Origin: Antribacter soli
Lineage (GTDB): Bacteria > Actinomycetota > Actinomycetes > Actinomycetales > Cellulomonadaceae
Length of the DNA: 64,000 nucleotides
Assembly (NCBI RefSeq): GCF_021568775.1
Contig: NZ_JAKGSG010000059.1
Coordinates: 19,369 to 83,368 of the forward strand
Reading direction: 5' to 3'
Position numbers and translations under genes: made by a program. The notes below the pieces were generated by a model, which worked only from the letters and a program-made list of their open reading frames with translations, did not search any database and was not told where the DNA came from. Each line of letters starts with the position of its first letter. Within the stretch, counting starts at the first letter, position 1. Of this stretch, positions 53,748 through 62,815 are shown in pieces.

Positions 53748-54608
53748 ATGACGACACAGACCTGGATCATCACCGGTGCGTCCCGCGGCTTCGGGCGCGC
53801 GCTGGCGGAGTCGGCGCTCGCGGCGGGCGACCAGGCGGTCGCGGCCGTGCGCCGGCCGGAGAGCGTCGCCGACCTGACGGCCACGTACCCGGACACCTGC
53901 ATGGTTGCGCAGTTCGACGCCCGGGACATCAGAGCGGCCGCGGACCTCGTGCGGCACACCCTCGACCGCTTCGGTCAGCTCGATGTGCTGGTCAACAACG
54001 CGGGCCGGGCCGTCGTCGGAGCGGTCGAGGAGGTCAGCGACGCGCAGCTGCGTGAGCTGATGGATCTGCACCTGTTCGGCCCTGCCGCGCTCGTCCGCGC
54101 GGCGCTGCCCGCGATGCGCGCGCGGGGCACCGGGACGATCGTGCAGATGAGCAGCCAGGGTGGCCGAATGTCGTTCCCCGGCGTGTCGGCGTACTCCGCG
54201 TCGAAGTTCGCCCTCGAAGGCTGGTCCGAGGCACTGGCCGGGGAGGTCGCGCCGTTCGGGATCCGCATGATGATCGTCGAGCCGAGCCGGTTCCGGACCG
54301 GCTTCAACGCGGCGGACGTGCTCGAGCTCGCCGAGGCGTCCGAGACCTACCGTGACCTGCTCGCCAACGTCCGAGCAGATCTGGCCGGGGCCGACGGCGC
54401 CCAGGAGGGTGACCCAGCGCGGGCGGCCGAGATCATCGTGTCCCTCGTGCACAGTGACAAGGTGCCGCTGCGGCTGCCGCTCGGGCGTGAGGCGGTCGAG
54501 CGGATCGCAGGTGCGTACCGGCGTGGCCTGGACGAGGTCGAGCGGTGGGCCGAGACCGCTCGCAGCGCCGACCTCGAGGGCGTCCCGGCGTCGGACCGTC
54601 CGATCTAG
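53748..54608 (+). CDS. SDR-family oxidoreductase (MerR-controlled)
   Basis: The 286-aa protein is a classical SDR with TGASRGFG, AAVRRPES after strand two (NADP-type), NNAGRAV, and the active-site SSQGGRMSFPGVSAYSASK. The C-terminal portion contains an extended helical segment as in aldehyde/ketone-reducing SDRs. It is followed by a MerR-family gene after 10 bp; such pairs are usually induced by electrophiles or oxidants. The promoter has a MerR-like inverted repeat. The natural substrate is unknown. Confidence 0.85.
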   Translation: MTTQTWIITGASRGFGRALAESALAAGDQAVAAVRRPESVADLTATYPDTCMVAQFDARDIRAAADLVRHTLDRFGQLDVLVNNAGRAVVGAVEEVSDAQLRELMDLHLFGPAALVRAALPAMRARGTGTIVQMSSQGGRMSFPGVSAYSASKFALEGWSEALAGEVAPFGIRMMIVEPSRFRTGFNAADVLELAEASETYRDLLANVRADLAGADGAQEGDPARAAEIIVSLVHSDKVPLRLPLGREAVERIAGAYRRGLDEVERWAETARSADLEGVPASDRPI

Positions 54609-54618
54609 GCTGGCCGTC

Positions 54619-55128
54619 ATGGCCACCGACGATCTGATGACCAGGGCGCTCGAGTCGCTCGGGCTCGACGGCCCGCCGTCGGTCGAGGCGATCCATGGCC
54701 TCACCGACCTGGCCGACGTGCCCGAGTCGATGACGATCACCGAGGTCGCCGGTCTGCTCGACATCTCGCCGCACACACTGCGCTATTACGAGCGGGCCGG
54801 GCTGGTCGAGGTGGCCCGCGACAGCAACGGTCATCGCGTGTACGACGCCGAAGCCGTGCGCCGCCTGGTGTTCCTCACCCGGATGCGGCTGTCCGGCATG
54901 CCGGTGCGCACGCTGCAGCACTACATCGCGCTCGCCGACGCCGGCGAGCACACGGTGCCCGAGCGGCTCGACATGCTGCTCGAACACCGCGACACCATCT
55001 GCCGCCGGATCCGTGAGCTGACCCTTTCCCTTGCCGCAACCGAGTACAAGATCGCCACCTATGGGGGCTCGACCGGGCCGGACGTCCGGGCCCCCGCTGC
55101 TGCTACCGAAACCGGCCGGACGGCGTAG
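54619..55128 (+). CDS. MerR-family transcriptional regulator
   Basis: The 169-aa protein has the MerR HTH MTITEVAGLLDISPHTLRYY followed by ERAGLVEVARDSNGHRVYD from about residue 37, then a dimerisation helix with ERLDMLLEHRDTICRRIREL. The 36 residues before the HTH are unusual for the family; an internal start at the MTITE methionine would give a standard protein. No metal-binding Cys is seen, so a non-metal inducer is likely. It is co-transcribed with the SDR and probably controls it. Confidence 0.87.
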   Translation: MATDDLMTRALESLGLDGPPSVEAIHGLTDLADVPESMTITEVAGLLDISPHTLRYYERAGLVEVARDSNGHRVYDAEAVRRLVFLTRMRLSGMPVRTLQHYIALADAGEHTVPERLDMLLEHRDTICRRIRELTLSLAATEYKIATYGGSTGPDVRAPAAATETGRTA

Positions 55129-55264
55129 CCGCCGCCGGGCAGGAACTCACCACGGTGTTCGGCGCTCCCCCACTGGGAGACGTCAGCTCACATCGACCGC
55201 AGATCCAGGCAAAACGCCAGGTCAGACCTGGTCGAACGATCGGCGGTACCCGTACGCTCGCCCG

Positions 55265-55684
55265 ATGAGCCAGCCGACCCCGCCGCAGCAGCCCGCGTTC
55301 GTCCCGGATGCCCTCCTGAAGTTCACGGTCCAAGGCAACATCATGACCTCGAACATGGTCCCGCCGTCGCTCACCATCGACGGTTACCCCGCCCCGACAG
55401 CGATGGCGGGGACGAGGGACATCCCGATCATGTCCGGTCGCCACCACCTCCGAGTGCACTCGCAGTGGCTGCGCAGCTATGGGCACGCCGTCATCGACGT
55501 CGACATCTCCCCTGGCCAGACCGTCGAGGTCTTCTACGCCCCGCCGTACCACCAGTTCGCCGACCACGGCTCGGTCGGGCTGACCCGGCAGGCCCGCAAC
55601 GGACGGGGCGCCATCATCGGGATGTGGGTCGTGATCGGCCTGATCTTCGTGATCCCGTTGGCTGTCACCCTCACCCTGGGGTGA
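55265..55684 (+). CDS. Small membrane-anchored protein of unknown function
   Basis: The 139-aa protein has a Pro/Gln start (MSQPTPPQQPAF), a beta-rich middle (LKFTVQGNIM, PSLTIDGYPAP, GRHHLRVHSQWL, HAVIDVDISPGQTVEVFYAPP) and one C-terminal transmembrane helix (IIGMWVVIGLIFVIPLAVTL). It is a tail-anchored type seen in many actinobacteria without known function; the middle looks like a PEGA/ carboxypeptidase-like beta sandwich. It stands alone with 136 bp upstream and 229 bp downstream without genes. Confidence 0.7.
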   Translation: MSQPTPPQQPAFVPDALLKFTVQGNIMTSNMVPPSLTIDGYPAPTAMAGTRDIPIMSGRHHLRVHSQWLRSYGHAVIDVDISPGQTVEVFYAPPYHQFADHGSVGLTRQARNGRGAIIGMWVVIGLIFVIPLAVTLTLG

Positions 55685-55913
55685 CCTCGTTCATGACCCA
55701 GCCGGCGTCAAGGACGAGCTCGCAGTCCGGCCAGGGTCGTGCGACGGTCCGCGCTCCCCCGTGACTTGACCAATCCCACACCTGGGTCTTGCGCGCCCGT
55801 GGCAAGGGGCGAAATACTCGCCGCGAGCAAGACGGCAGGTCACAGCGTCGTGCCCTGGCGGCTTCACGGGTTCGCCCACCGGCGCGCCCCTCCCACAGCG
55901 CAGGAGGAGAAGC

Positions 55914-56777
55914 ATGAGGACCACCCGCACCACGCTCCGCTCCCGCTCACGTCTGGTCGCTTTCGTGGCCGGGCTCGGCATCGCGGTGTCCGCCCTGACC
56001 GTTCCCAGTGCCGCCGCGGCACCCGACGGCGCCGCCCGGGCCGCCGCGGTGCACGCCGCCGTCGGAAAGGCCAACGTCTCCGGCATCGCCTGGTACACGG
56101 ACGCGGCCACCGGCCAGGTCGTCGTCACCGCGGACTCCACGGTCAGCGGCACCGAGCTCGATGCGATCCGCGAGTCGGCGGGCGCCGACGCCGACGCCCT
56201 GTCCATCCAGCGCGCACCCGGCGTCTTCAAGCCGCTCGTCTCCGCGGGCGACGCCATCTACGGCGGTGGGTACCGCTGCTCGCTCGGCTTCAACGTCGTC
56301 AGCGGCAGCACCTACTACTTCCTCACCGCGGGGCACTGCGGGAAGTCCGTCAAGACCTGGTACACCGACGCGGCGCACCAGACACTGATCGGGCGCACCC
56401 AGGGCGCGAGCTTCCCGGGCAACGACTACGCGCTGGTCCGCTACGACAGCACGTCGCTCAGCCACCCCGGCGGCTTCACCGCGGCCAACGCCTACGTGGG
56501 TGAGCGGGTCACGCGCGACGGCTCGACGACCGGCGTCCACAGCGGCACGGTCACCGCGCTGAACGTCTCCGTGAAGTACCAGGGCGGGGGCTCCGTCAGC
56601 GGCATGATCCAGACCACCGTCTGCGCCGAGCCGGGCGACTCCGGTGGTCCGCTGTACGACGGCACGAAGGCCATCGGCATCACCTCGGGCGGCAGCGGCA
56701 ACTGCAGCTCCGGCGGCGTCACGTTCTTCCAGCCGGTCACCGAGGCCCTGGCGGCGTACGGCGTGAGCGTGTACTGA
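55914..56777 (+). CDS. Secreted S1 family serine protease (streptogrisin-like)
   Basis: The 287-aa pre-proenzyme has a signal peptide (cut near AAAA-PDG at 36), a short pro-region (about 37-106), and a chymotrypsin-fold domain. The catalytic triad is His141 (FLTAGHC), Asp171 (GNDYALV) and Ser243 (EPGDSGGPL); Cys pairs 122-142 and 237 with the next Cys form disulfides. It resembles alpha-lytic/streptogrisin proteases. The pro-region is shorter than usual. AGGAGAAGC precedes the ATG. A very strong hairpin follows the stop. Confidence 0.92.
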   Translation: MRTTRTTLRSRSRLVAFVAGLGIAVSALTVPSAAAAPDGAARAAAVHAAVGKANVSGIAWYTDAATGQVVVTADSTVSGTELDAIRESAGADADALSIQRAPGVFKPLVSAGDAIYGGGYRCSLGFNVVSGSTYYFLTAGHCGKSVKTWYTDAAHQTLIGRTQGASFPGNDYALVRYDSTSLSHPGGFTAANAYVGERVTRDGSTTGVHSGTVTALNVSVKYQGGGSVSGMIQTTVCAEPGDSGGPLYDGTKAIGITSGGSGNCSSGGVTFFQPVTEALAAYGVSVY

Positions 56778-56797
56778 CCGCCTGACCTCCACACCCT

Positions 56798-56830
56798 TGA
56801 CGGCCACCTCAGTCACTGAGGTGGCCGTCA
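56798..56830 (+). terminator. Strong terminator of the protease gene
   Basis: Perfect 16-base arms (tgacggccacctcagt / actgaggtggccgtca) with a single central base end 53 bp after the stop and are followed by tcgtgt. Confidence 0.85.
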
Positions 56831-56943
56831 TCGTGTGCTCATCCGATGAGCCAGGCCCGCAGCTCGTCGTCGCTCAGCCACCCCGGGCCCGCCTCGTCGA
56901 GGCCGCCGTGACCGGCGCGACGTCCTGACCGCGCAGCGCGTGT

Positions 56944-58407
56944 TCAGGTGATGGTCTTCGCGATCCGTCGCACCGCCTCCTGCAGCCGGTCCGGGGTGTT
57001 CGCCGCGTACCCGATCACCAGCCCTGGCGGCCCGTCGCCCACCCGGTGCGACGACAGGGCGTGCACGCGGACCCCGGCCTCGGCGGCGCGTCGGGCCACG
57101 ACGGCGTCGTCGATGCCGGGCAGCGTCACCAGCAGGTGCAGGCCGGCGGCCACGCCGTGGGCGGTGCCGTCGGGCAGGTGGGTCGCGAGCGCTGCCAGCA
57201 GGGCGTCGCGGCGGGCGCGGTGGCGGCGTCGGACCTGGCGCAGGTGCCGCTCGAACCCGCCCGAGGTGATGAAGTGCGCGAGCGCGAGCTGAGGCAGCGC
57301 ATGGCTTGCGAGGTCCGTCCAGTACCGGGCCTCGACCAGCTCGTGCTGGAGCGCGGCGGGCGCGAGCAACCAGCCGATCCGGATGGCCGGCGCGAGCGAC
57401 TTGGACACGCTCCCCAGGTGCACCACGTGGTCGGGTGCCAGGGCGCGCAACGCGGGGACTGGCGGGCGGTCGTAGCGGTGCTCGGCGTCGTAGTCGTCCT
57501 CGATGACCAGGCGGCGGGGCAGCCCGCCGGGGCCCGACGTCGGTTCGGAGCGCGCCCAGGCGACCAGCGCCCGGCGCCGGTCCGGGGCGAGCACGACCCC
57601 CGTGGGGAACTGGTGCGCAGGCGTGACCAGGACGGCGTCGAGCCCGGTCCTGTCGAGTGCGTCCACGTCGAGCCCGTCGTGATCGACCCGGACGGGGACG
57701 GGCTCCAGGTCCCACCGCCGCAGGTGCTCGCGCGCCCCGTGCGAACCCGGGTCCTCGAACCCGACCCCGCTCACCCCGTGGCTGAGGAGCGCCCTGGCCA
57801 GCAGCGTCAGGCCCTGCGACACACCGTTGACCACGAGGATGTCGTCGGGGTGTGCGCGCAGCCCCCGGGTGCGGGCAAGCCAGCCGGCGAGGGCCTCGCG
57901 GAGCGCGGGCAGGCCGCGCGGGTCGCCATAGCCGAGCTCGCTCGAGGCGAGACCGCTCAGCGCCGCCCGCTCAGCGCGGGCCCAGGCCGCGCGAGGGAAG
58001 GCGGACAGGTCGGGCAGGCCAGGAGAGAGATCGATCAGGTCGGTCGTCGAGGCGTCCGAGGCGATCAGGTCGGGCATCGCGCTCACCATGCCCGACGGCG
58101 CAGCGCGTCGCGCACCGATGGCCGTGGGCCGTGCGGCGGGCGACGGAGCCCAGGCGGAGCGGACGGTCGTGCCACCACCGTGACGACCAGAGAGCAAACC
58201 CTCGTCCGTGAGCCGCCGATAGGCGTCGACCACCACGCCGCGCGAGCAGCCGAGCTGGTCGGCGAGCACGCGGGTCGCGGGCAGCCGGTCGCCCGGGGCG
58301 AGACGACCGTCGGACACCGCGCTCCGCACGGCCTCCGCCAGCCACGCGGTCAGGCTCCCGGGTGGGGCCTGCGTGGGATCGAGCTGGAGAAAGTCGGACC
58401 CGACCAT
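56944..58407 (-). CDS. MocR/PdxR-type GntR regulator with aminotransferase-like domain
   Basis: The 487-aa protein has a GntR winged helix (LAEAVRSAVSDGRLAPGDRLPATRVLADQLG) and a fold-type I aminotransferase domain with the PLP lysine in GSVSKSLAPAIRIGW and IEDDYDAEHRYD. MocR proteins sense PLP or amino compounds and control neighbouring genes. ATG 58407 has AGGGGGA at good distance; an ATG 18 bases upstream is possible. It is divergent from the EamA transporter, separated by 68 bp that must hold both promoters, so that transporter is the probable target. Confidence 0.9.
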   Translation of the reverse strand: MVGSDFLQLDPTQAPPGSLTAWLAEAVRSAVSDGRLAPGDRLPATRVLADQLGCSRGVVVDAYRRLTDEGLLSGRHGGGTTVRSAWAPSPAARPTAIGARRAAPSGMVSAMPDLIASDASTTDLIDLSPGLPDLSAFPRAAWARAERAALSGLASSELGYGDPRGLPALREALAGWLARTRGLRAHPDDILVVNGVSQGLTLLARALLSHGVSGVGFEDPGSHGAREHLRRWDLEPVPVRVDHDGLDVDALDRTGLDAVLVTPAHQFPTGVVLAPDRRRALVAWARSEPTSGPGGLPRRLVIEDDYDAEHRYDRPPVPALRALAPDHVVHLGSVSKSLAPAIRIGWLLAPAALQHELVEARYWTDLASHALPQLALAHFITSGGFERHLRQVRRRHRARRDALLAALATHLPDGTAHGVAAGLHLLVTLPGIDDAVVARRAAEAGVRVHALSSHRVGDGPPGLVIGYAANTPDRLQEAVRRIAKTIT

Positions 58408-58475
58408 CTTGGTCCCCCTGATCATCGCGAGCTTGGCCCTGTCAGATATACCAAAGTGCACGCAGGCTGGCGGAC

Positions 58476-59426
58476 ATGACAACCAGGACGCGACCAGAGG
58501 TGCGGGCCGTCGGACACGCCGGTACTGACGACCGCACACGACCGCCCCGGCATGCGAAGTCCTGGACCGGGCCGCTGTTCGCCGGACTCGGTATGGCGCT
58601 GGTGGGCAGCCAGGTGGCGGTGTCGGGCGTGCTCGCCGACGCGCCGCTCTTCGCTGTCCAAGCCGTCCGGTACACGCTGGCGGCTCTGGTGCTGATGTTG
58701 GTCCTGCGGGTCACCGGCCGGGCGGTTCCTGTGCCGCGCGGCCGGGAGTGGGCGTGGCTCGGGGGCGTGGCGCTGAGCGGGCTGGTGCTGTTCAACGTGG
58801 GCGTGGTGCGCGGCGTCGCGCATGCCGAGCCGGCCGTGATCGGCGTGGCGGTCGCCGCCGTGCCCGTGCTGCTGGCGCTGGTGGGGCCGCTGCTCGGACG
58901 GACCCGGCCTACGCCGTCCGTGGCGGTCGCCGCGGTCGTCGTGACCCTGGGCGCCGTCCTGGTGACCGGCGGCGGACGCACCGACGCCACAGGTCTGGGG
59001 TACGCACTGCTGACGCTGGTCTGCGAGGCCGGGTTCACGCTGCTGGCGGTACCCGTGCTGCGCCGGCTCGGGGCACACGGGGTGTCACTTCATGCCGTCT
59101 GGATCGCGGCGGTGGCGCTCTGGGCGATCAGCCTGGCGACCGAGGGGCCGGGCGCGGTTCTGACCCTGCGGGCCGAGCACCTTGCCGCCACGCTGCACCT
59201 CGCCCTGGCCATCACCGTCGTGGCGTTCCTGCTCTGGTACACGGCGGTCGGCCGGATCGGCCCGGGGCGCGCCGGGCTGTTCACCGGGGTGGTGCCCGTG
59301 GCCTCGGCCGTGGGCGGCGTGATGCTCGGCGGACCGGTGCCGGGACCGGTCGTGTGGCTCGGCGTCGCGGTCGTCGTCGTGGGCGTCGTTCTCGGGATGC
59401 TTCCGGCGAGAGGCGGCGATCGGTGA
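58476..59426 (+). CDS. EamA/DMT-superfamily transporter
   Basis: The 316-aa protein has ten hydrophobic segments in two EamA repeats, with LFNVGVVRGVAHAEPAVIGV and FLLWYTAVGRIGPGRAGLFTGVVPV as the paired signatures. It is a metabolite exporter of the RhaT/YdcZ kind. Divergence from a MocR regulator suggests export of an amino acid or PLP-related compound. The N-terminal 28 residues are hydrophilic. No clear ribosome site is visible, so a start a few codons later cannot be ruled out. Confidence 0.85.
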   Translation: MTTRTRPEVRAVGHAGTDDRTRPPRHAKSWTGPLFAGLGMALVGSQVAVSGVLADAPLFAVQAVRYTLAALVLMLVLRVTGRAVPVPRGREWAWLGGVALSGLVLFNVGVVRGVAHAEPAVIGVAVAAVPVLLALVGPLLGRTRPTPSVAVAAVVVTLGAVLVTGGGRTDATGLGYALLTLVCEAGFTLLAVPVLRRLGAHGVSLHAVWIAAVALWAISLATEGPGAVLTLRAEHLAATLHLALAITVVAFLLWYTAVGRIGPGRAGLFTGVVPVASAVGGVMLGGPVPGPVVWLGVAVVVVGVVLGMLPARGGDR

Positions 59427-59710
59427 GCCCACGAGCCGGTCGACGGGCTGGCGGACCACCTCGCTGGACTCGGACCAAACTGCGGGCCACCGCGTTCCTG
59501 GACGGCCACCTCTGAGTGATGCCGCTCTCTGTGAGCTGACAACGTCAACACGGAGTGAGCGGCCAGGGTCGTCGAAGTAGTCGGTGCGTGCCACGTCGGT
59601 CAGTGCCTCGCAACCGACCTCCCGGACGAACGGTGGGCTCCAGGCGACGAACGGTCGGGTGCCGAGCCCCGGCTCCGGCGACAGTGGTGGCACCCACCGA
59701 AGGAGCCCGC

Positions 59711-60901
59711 ATGTCCGTCACCACACCGTCCGCGACCGCCACCCCGATCGAGCAGTCGCGGACCGCCGGTCTGTGGCCGGTGGTCACGCTCGGGCTCGGG
59801 ATCTTCACGCTCGTCGCGAGCGAGTTCCTGCCCGCGAGCCTGCTCTCGCCGATCGCCGTCGAGCTCGGCATCACCCCGGGGATGGCCGGCCAGCTCGTCA
59901 CGGCGACCGCCGTGGCGGGGATGGTCGCCGGCCCCGGCCTGGTCGCGATCCTCCCGCCGGTCGACCGGCGCTGGGTGATGGCGGGGCTCACAGCGCTGTC
60001 GGTCGCGTCGAACCTGCTGGTCGCCGTCGCACCGAGTCTCGGCCTCATGCTCGTCGGCCGCGCGCTCCTCGGCGTCGCCCTCTCCGGCTTCTGGGCGCTG
60101 TCCCTCGCCGTCGTGGCGCAGCTGGTTCCGGCCGCGCACCTCGGCCGCGCGATGACCGTCGTCAACACCGGCGTGTCGCTGGCCACGGTCGCCGCGGTGC
60201 CGCTGGGCACCTACATCGGCGAGCAGATCGGCTGGCGGGCCACCTTCTGGGGCGTCGCCGCGGCCGGCGTCGTCACGCTCGTCCTCCAGGTCGTGTCGCT
60301 GCCCAAGATCGGCGCCAGCGAGCGATCGGGCCTGCGGCCGCTCGTCGAGACGCTGTCGAGGCGGGTCGTCGCCACGGGGTTCGCCGCGCTCGCCCTGCTC
60401 GTCACCGCGCACTTCGCCGCGTTCACGTACGTGCGCCCGCTCCTCGACCGCGTCGACGGGCTGGGCGCCGCCGGGCTCGCCGGACTGCTCGCGGCCTTCG
60501 GCGCCGCGGCCTTCGCCGGCAACCTCGCCGTCGGCGCGACCGTCGACCGGTACCTGCGCACGGTGCTCGTCGTCGTCCCGATCATGATCGCGGGCGCGAC
60601 GTCGGTGCTGGCCGTGGCCGGCGAGGCCTCGGTGCTCGTCGTGGCCGTCGCCGTGACGGCCTGGGGGCTCGGGTTCGGCGGCGTGCCGACGATGGTGCAG
60701 ACGTGGCTCGGCCGGGTCGCTCCCGATCGTCTGGAGAGCGCCGGGGGCCTCACCGTCGCGGTCTTCCAGATCTCCATCGCCCTCGGCGCGGCGGCCGGCG
60801 GCATCCTCAACGACGTCCTCGACGTCCGTGTGGCCTTCCTCGCCGCCGGGGTCACGGCCGCCGTGGGCGCCCTCGGGTTCTCCCGCGTCCGCACCCGGTG
60901 A
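59711..60901 (+). CDS. MFS transporter (DHA1 type)
   Basis: The 396-aa protein has twelve predicted helices. SEFLPASLLSPIAVELGITPGMAG is the typical helix-1 region of the arabinose/drug-efflux group, and the helix 2-3 motif A is degenerate (PPVDRR). CGAAGGAG precedes the ATG. The 284 bp upstream contain no gene. It is convergent with the AraC gene 29 bp away. It resembles the MFS gene at 8599 in type, but is not linked to the biosynthetic cluster. The substrate is unknown. Confidence 0.85.
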   Translation: MSVTTPSATATPIEQSRTAGLWPVVTLGLGIFTLVASEFLPASLLSPIAVELGITPGMAGQLVTATAVAGMVAGPGLVAILPPVDRRWVMAGLTALSVASNLLVAVAPSLGLMLVGRALLGVALSGFWALSLAVVAQLVPAAHLGRAMTVVNTGVSLATVAAVPLGTYIGEQIGWRATFWGVAAAGVVTLVLQVVSLPKIGASERSGLRPLVETLSRRVVATGFAALALLVTAHFAAFTYVRPLLDRVDGLGAAGLAGLLAAFGAAAFAGNLAVGATVDRYLRTVLVVVPIMIAGATSVLAVAGEASVLVVAVAVTAWGLGFGGVPTMVQTWLGRVAPDRLESAGGLTVAVFQISIALGAAAGGILNDVLDVRVAFLAAGVTAAVGALGFSRVRTR

Positions 60902-60930
60902 GGAGCTGGACGCGCGTCCCCGTGTAGCGT

Positions 60931-61890
60931 TCAGGCGGGGACTGCCGTCCGCCGCCACTCGGTCGGGCTCAGGCCGCTGTGCCGCTGGAACGCCCGGCGG
61001 AAGCCCTCGTCCGAGTCGTACCCGAGCGAGAACGCGACCTGGCTCACCGGTCGACCGTCGACCAGCATCTCCTCGGCGCGGCGCATCCGGACCCGGGTGA
61101 CGTAGCGGGCCGGCGACTCACCCATGGTGCTGCGGAAGCGCTCCGCGAAGCTCGACCGGGAGGCCCGCGCCACGCGAGCCAGCGAGTCGACCGTCCAGGG
61201 TGAGCCCGGCTCCGCGTGGATCGCCTCGAGAGCGGGCCCGAGGAGCGGGTCGTGCAGCTGCCCCAGCCACTCCCGCGCGCTGGCGCACCCTCGCTCGAAG
61301 AAGGAACGCAGCGTCGCCGAGACCACGAGGTCGAGCAGGGGGCTCAGCAGCGGCGATCCGCCGGCTCGCGCGGCGCTCGTCTCGGCGTCCAGCATGTCGA
61401 GAAGCGAGGCGTAGGCGGGCTGCTCCAGCCGCAGGCCGACCTGCAGGAGGACGGGCGGCATCAGCTCGGCCAGCCGGTCGGACGGCGCGGCGTGCAGCAC
61501 CAGCGAGCCGGTGACCAGCCGCGCACGGCCCTGCGGAGCGGCGCGCACGTGATGCTCGCCGCCTCGCGGGAGAAGCACGAAATCCCCCGCCTGGAGATCA
61601 GGTACGACGACGTCGTCCGCGCCCGGCCCCTCGTCGCTCCCCTGGCTCGACGCCACGGCGACGTGGCCCTCCGCCACGTGCAGGAACCGGATGCCGACGT
61701 CCCCCAGGCGCCGGGAGTGGCCCGGCATCAGCTCCAGGGGGCTGACCTCGCGAGCCGACCAGCGGGTCCGGCGCAGGAGCGTGTCGGCCGCCACGGCCTC
61801 GTCGTCGGCGCCGGCCGTCGACCGTGGCGCGTGCAGGTGCATGTCCTGGACAAGGCCCGAGCCACCCGGGTGATTCCCGTCGGCCACCAC
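60931..61890 (-). CDS. AraC-family regulator with cupin sensor domain
   Basis: The 319-aa protein has an N-terminal cupin_6-type domain (LQAGDFVLLPRGGEHHVRAAP) and a C-terminal double HTH (WTVDSLARVARASRSSFAERF, VSQVAFSLGYDSDEGFRRAFQRHSG). The GTG at 61890 has an AGGA before it; an ATG at 61842 is the alternative. It is divergent from the DUF899 gene by 66 bp, so it probably controls that gene. Members often respond to oxidants or xenobiotics. Confidence 0.87.
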   Translation of the reverse strand: MVADGNHPGGSGLVQDMHLHAPRSTAGADDEAVAADTLLRRTRWSAREVSPLELMPGHSRRLGDVGIRFLHVAEGHVAVASSQGSDEGPGADDVVVPDLQAGDFVLLPRGGEHHVRAAPQGRARLVTGSLVLHAAPSDRLAELMPPVLLQVGLRLEQPAYASLLDMLDAETSAARAGGSPLLSPLLDLVVSATLRSFFERGCASAREWLGQLHDPLLGPALEAIHAEPGSPWTVDSLARVARASRSSFAERFRSTMGESPARYVTRVRMRRAEEMLVDGRPVSQVAFSLGYDSDEGFRRAFQRHSGLSPTEWRRTAVPA

Positions 61891-61956
61891 CGATGAGTCC
61901 TGCGGGCTCGCTCGTCAGACCTCGTGAGGAACTCGTCCCAGCTGAGGAGACCGACC

Positions 61957-62706
61957 ATGACGACCACGCCCGAGCGTTCGGCGACGCGGTACGCCGCCCC
62001 GCCCGCCGTCGACCGCGATACCTGGTTGCGCGAGCGCAACGCCCTGCTGGTCCGCGAGAAGGCGCACACCCACGAGGGCGATGCGATCGCCGCGGCCCGT
62101 CGCCGGCTGCCCATGACGGAGGTCCCGGTGCAGGACGTAATAGGCGACGACGGACCGACGTCGCTGCTCGACATCTTCGACGGCCGTGACCGGCTCGTGG
62201 TCTACAAGCACATGTTCCACACGGGCATGCCGATCGAGGACCAGTGCGAGGGCTGCACCTTGAGCGTCTGGCACGCCCAGGACGCCTCCTACCTCGCCGC
62301 CGCGGGCATCTCCTTCGCCGTCTTCTGCGAGGGCCCGTGGGAGGAGGTCGCGCCCTTGCGCGACTTCATGGGCTACACGGTGCCGTGGTACTCGGTGGCC
62401 GGCATCGACGACCCCGCGCTCGCCGGCGAGTTCGGCACGATCTCGTGCTTCCTGCGCCAGGGCGACCGCGTCTTCCTCACCTACGAGACGACCGGCCGCG
62501 GCGTCGAGGCGATCCTCGTGCCCCTCAAGCTGATCGACATGACCGTCTACGGCCGCCAGGAGGCCTGGGAGGACTCACCCGAGGGTTGGCCCGAGACGCA
62601 CCGGCCGGGCTGGTTCTGGCGCAAGGGCGGCCGCCCGACCGCCCAGTGGACCCGTCCGGGTGCCACGCCCGTCGACACCACGATCCCGCACCGCCACCAC
62701 CACTGA
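61957..62706 (+). CDS. DUF899-family thioredoxin-like protein
   Basis: The 249-aa protein has the DUF899 blocks: LLVREKAHTHEGDAIAAARR, LPMTEV, LLDIFDGRDRLVVYKHMF and the metal- or redox-site CEGCTLSVWHAQ, then FMGYTVPWYS and DMTVYGRQEAWEDSPEGWP. The thioredoxin-like fold without a proper CxxC pair active site (CEGC may serve) makes a dithiol or peroxide-linked role possible; no function is established to my knowledge. The C-terminus HRHHH may bind metal. GAGGAGA precedes the ATG. The divergent AraC gene is its likely regulator. Confidence 0.87.
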   Translation: MTTTPERSATRYAAPPAVDRDTWLRERNALLVREKAHTHEGDAIAAARRRLPMTEVPVQDVIGDDGPTSLLDIFDGRDRLVVYKHMFHTGMPIEDQCEGCTLSVWHAQDASYLAAAGISFAVFCEGPWEEVAPLRDFMGYTVPWYSVAGIDDPALAGEFGTISCFLRQGDRVFLTYETTGRGVEAILVPLKLIDMTVYGRQEAWEDSPEGWPETHRPGWFWRKGGRPTAQWTRPGATPVDTTIPHRHHH

Positions 62707-62815
62707 TCTCGGCGCCCGCTCCGACGTCGCACGTCAAGATGCGTTTGTGGCGGGGCCGTCCTACCGCTAGGGTCCGGTCGGCCAGAAGGCCCGGGACCGA
62801 CTTGGGGAGTGGGAC

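Noticed and set aside
59427..59710. Possible small gene before the MFS transporter
   Set aside because: Frames here continue from neighbouring genes without a ribosome site or recognisable protein; the 284 bp are treated as promoter region.
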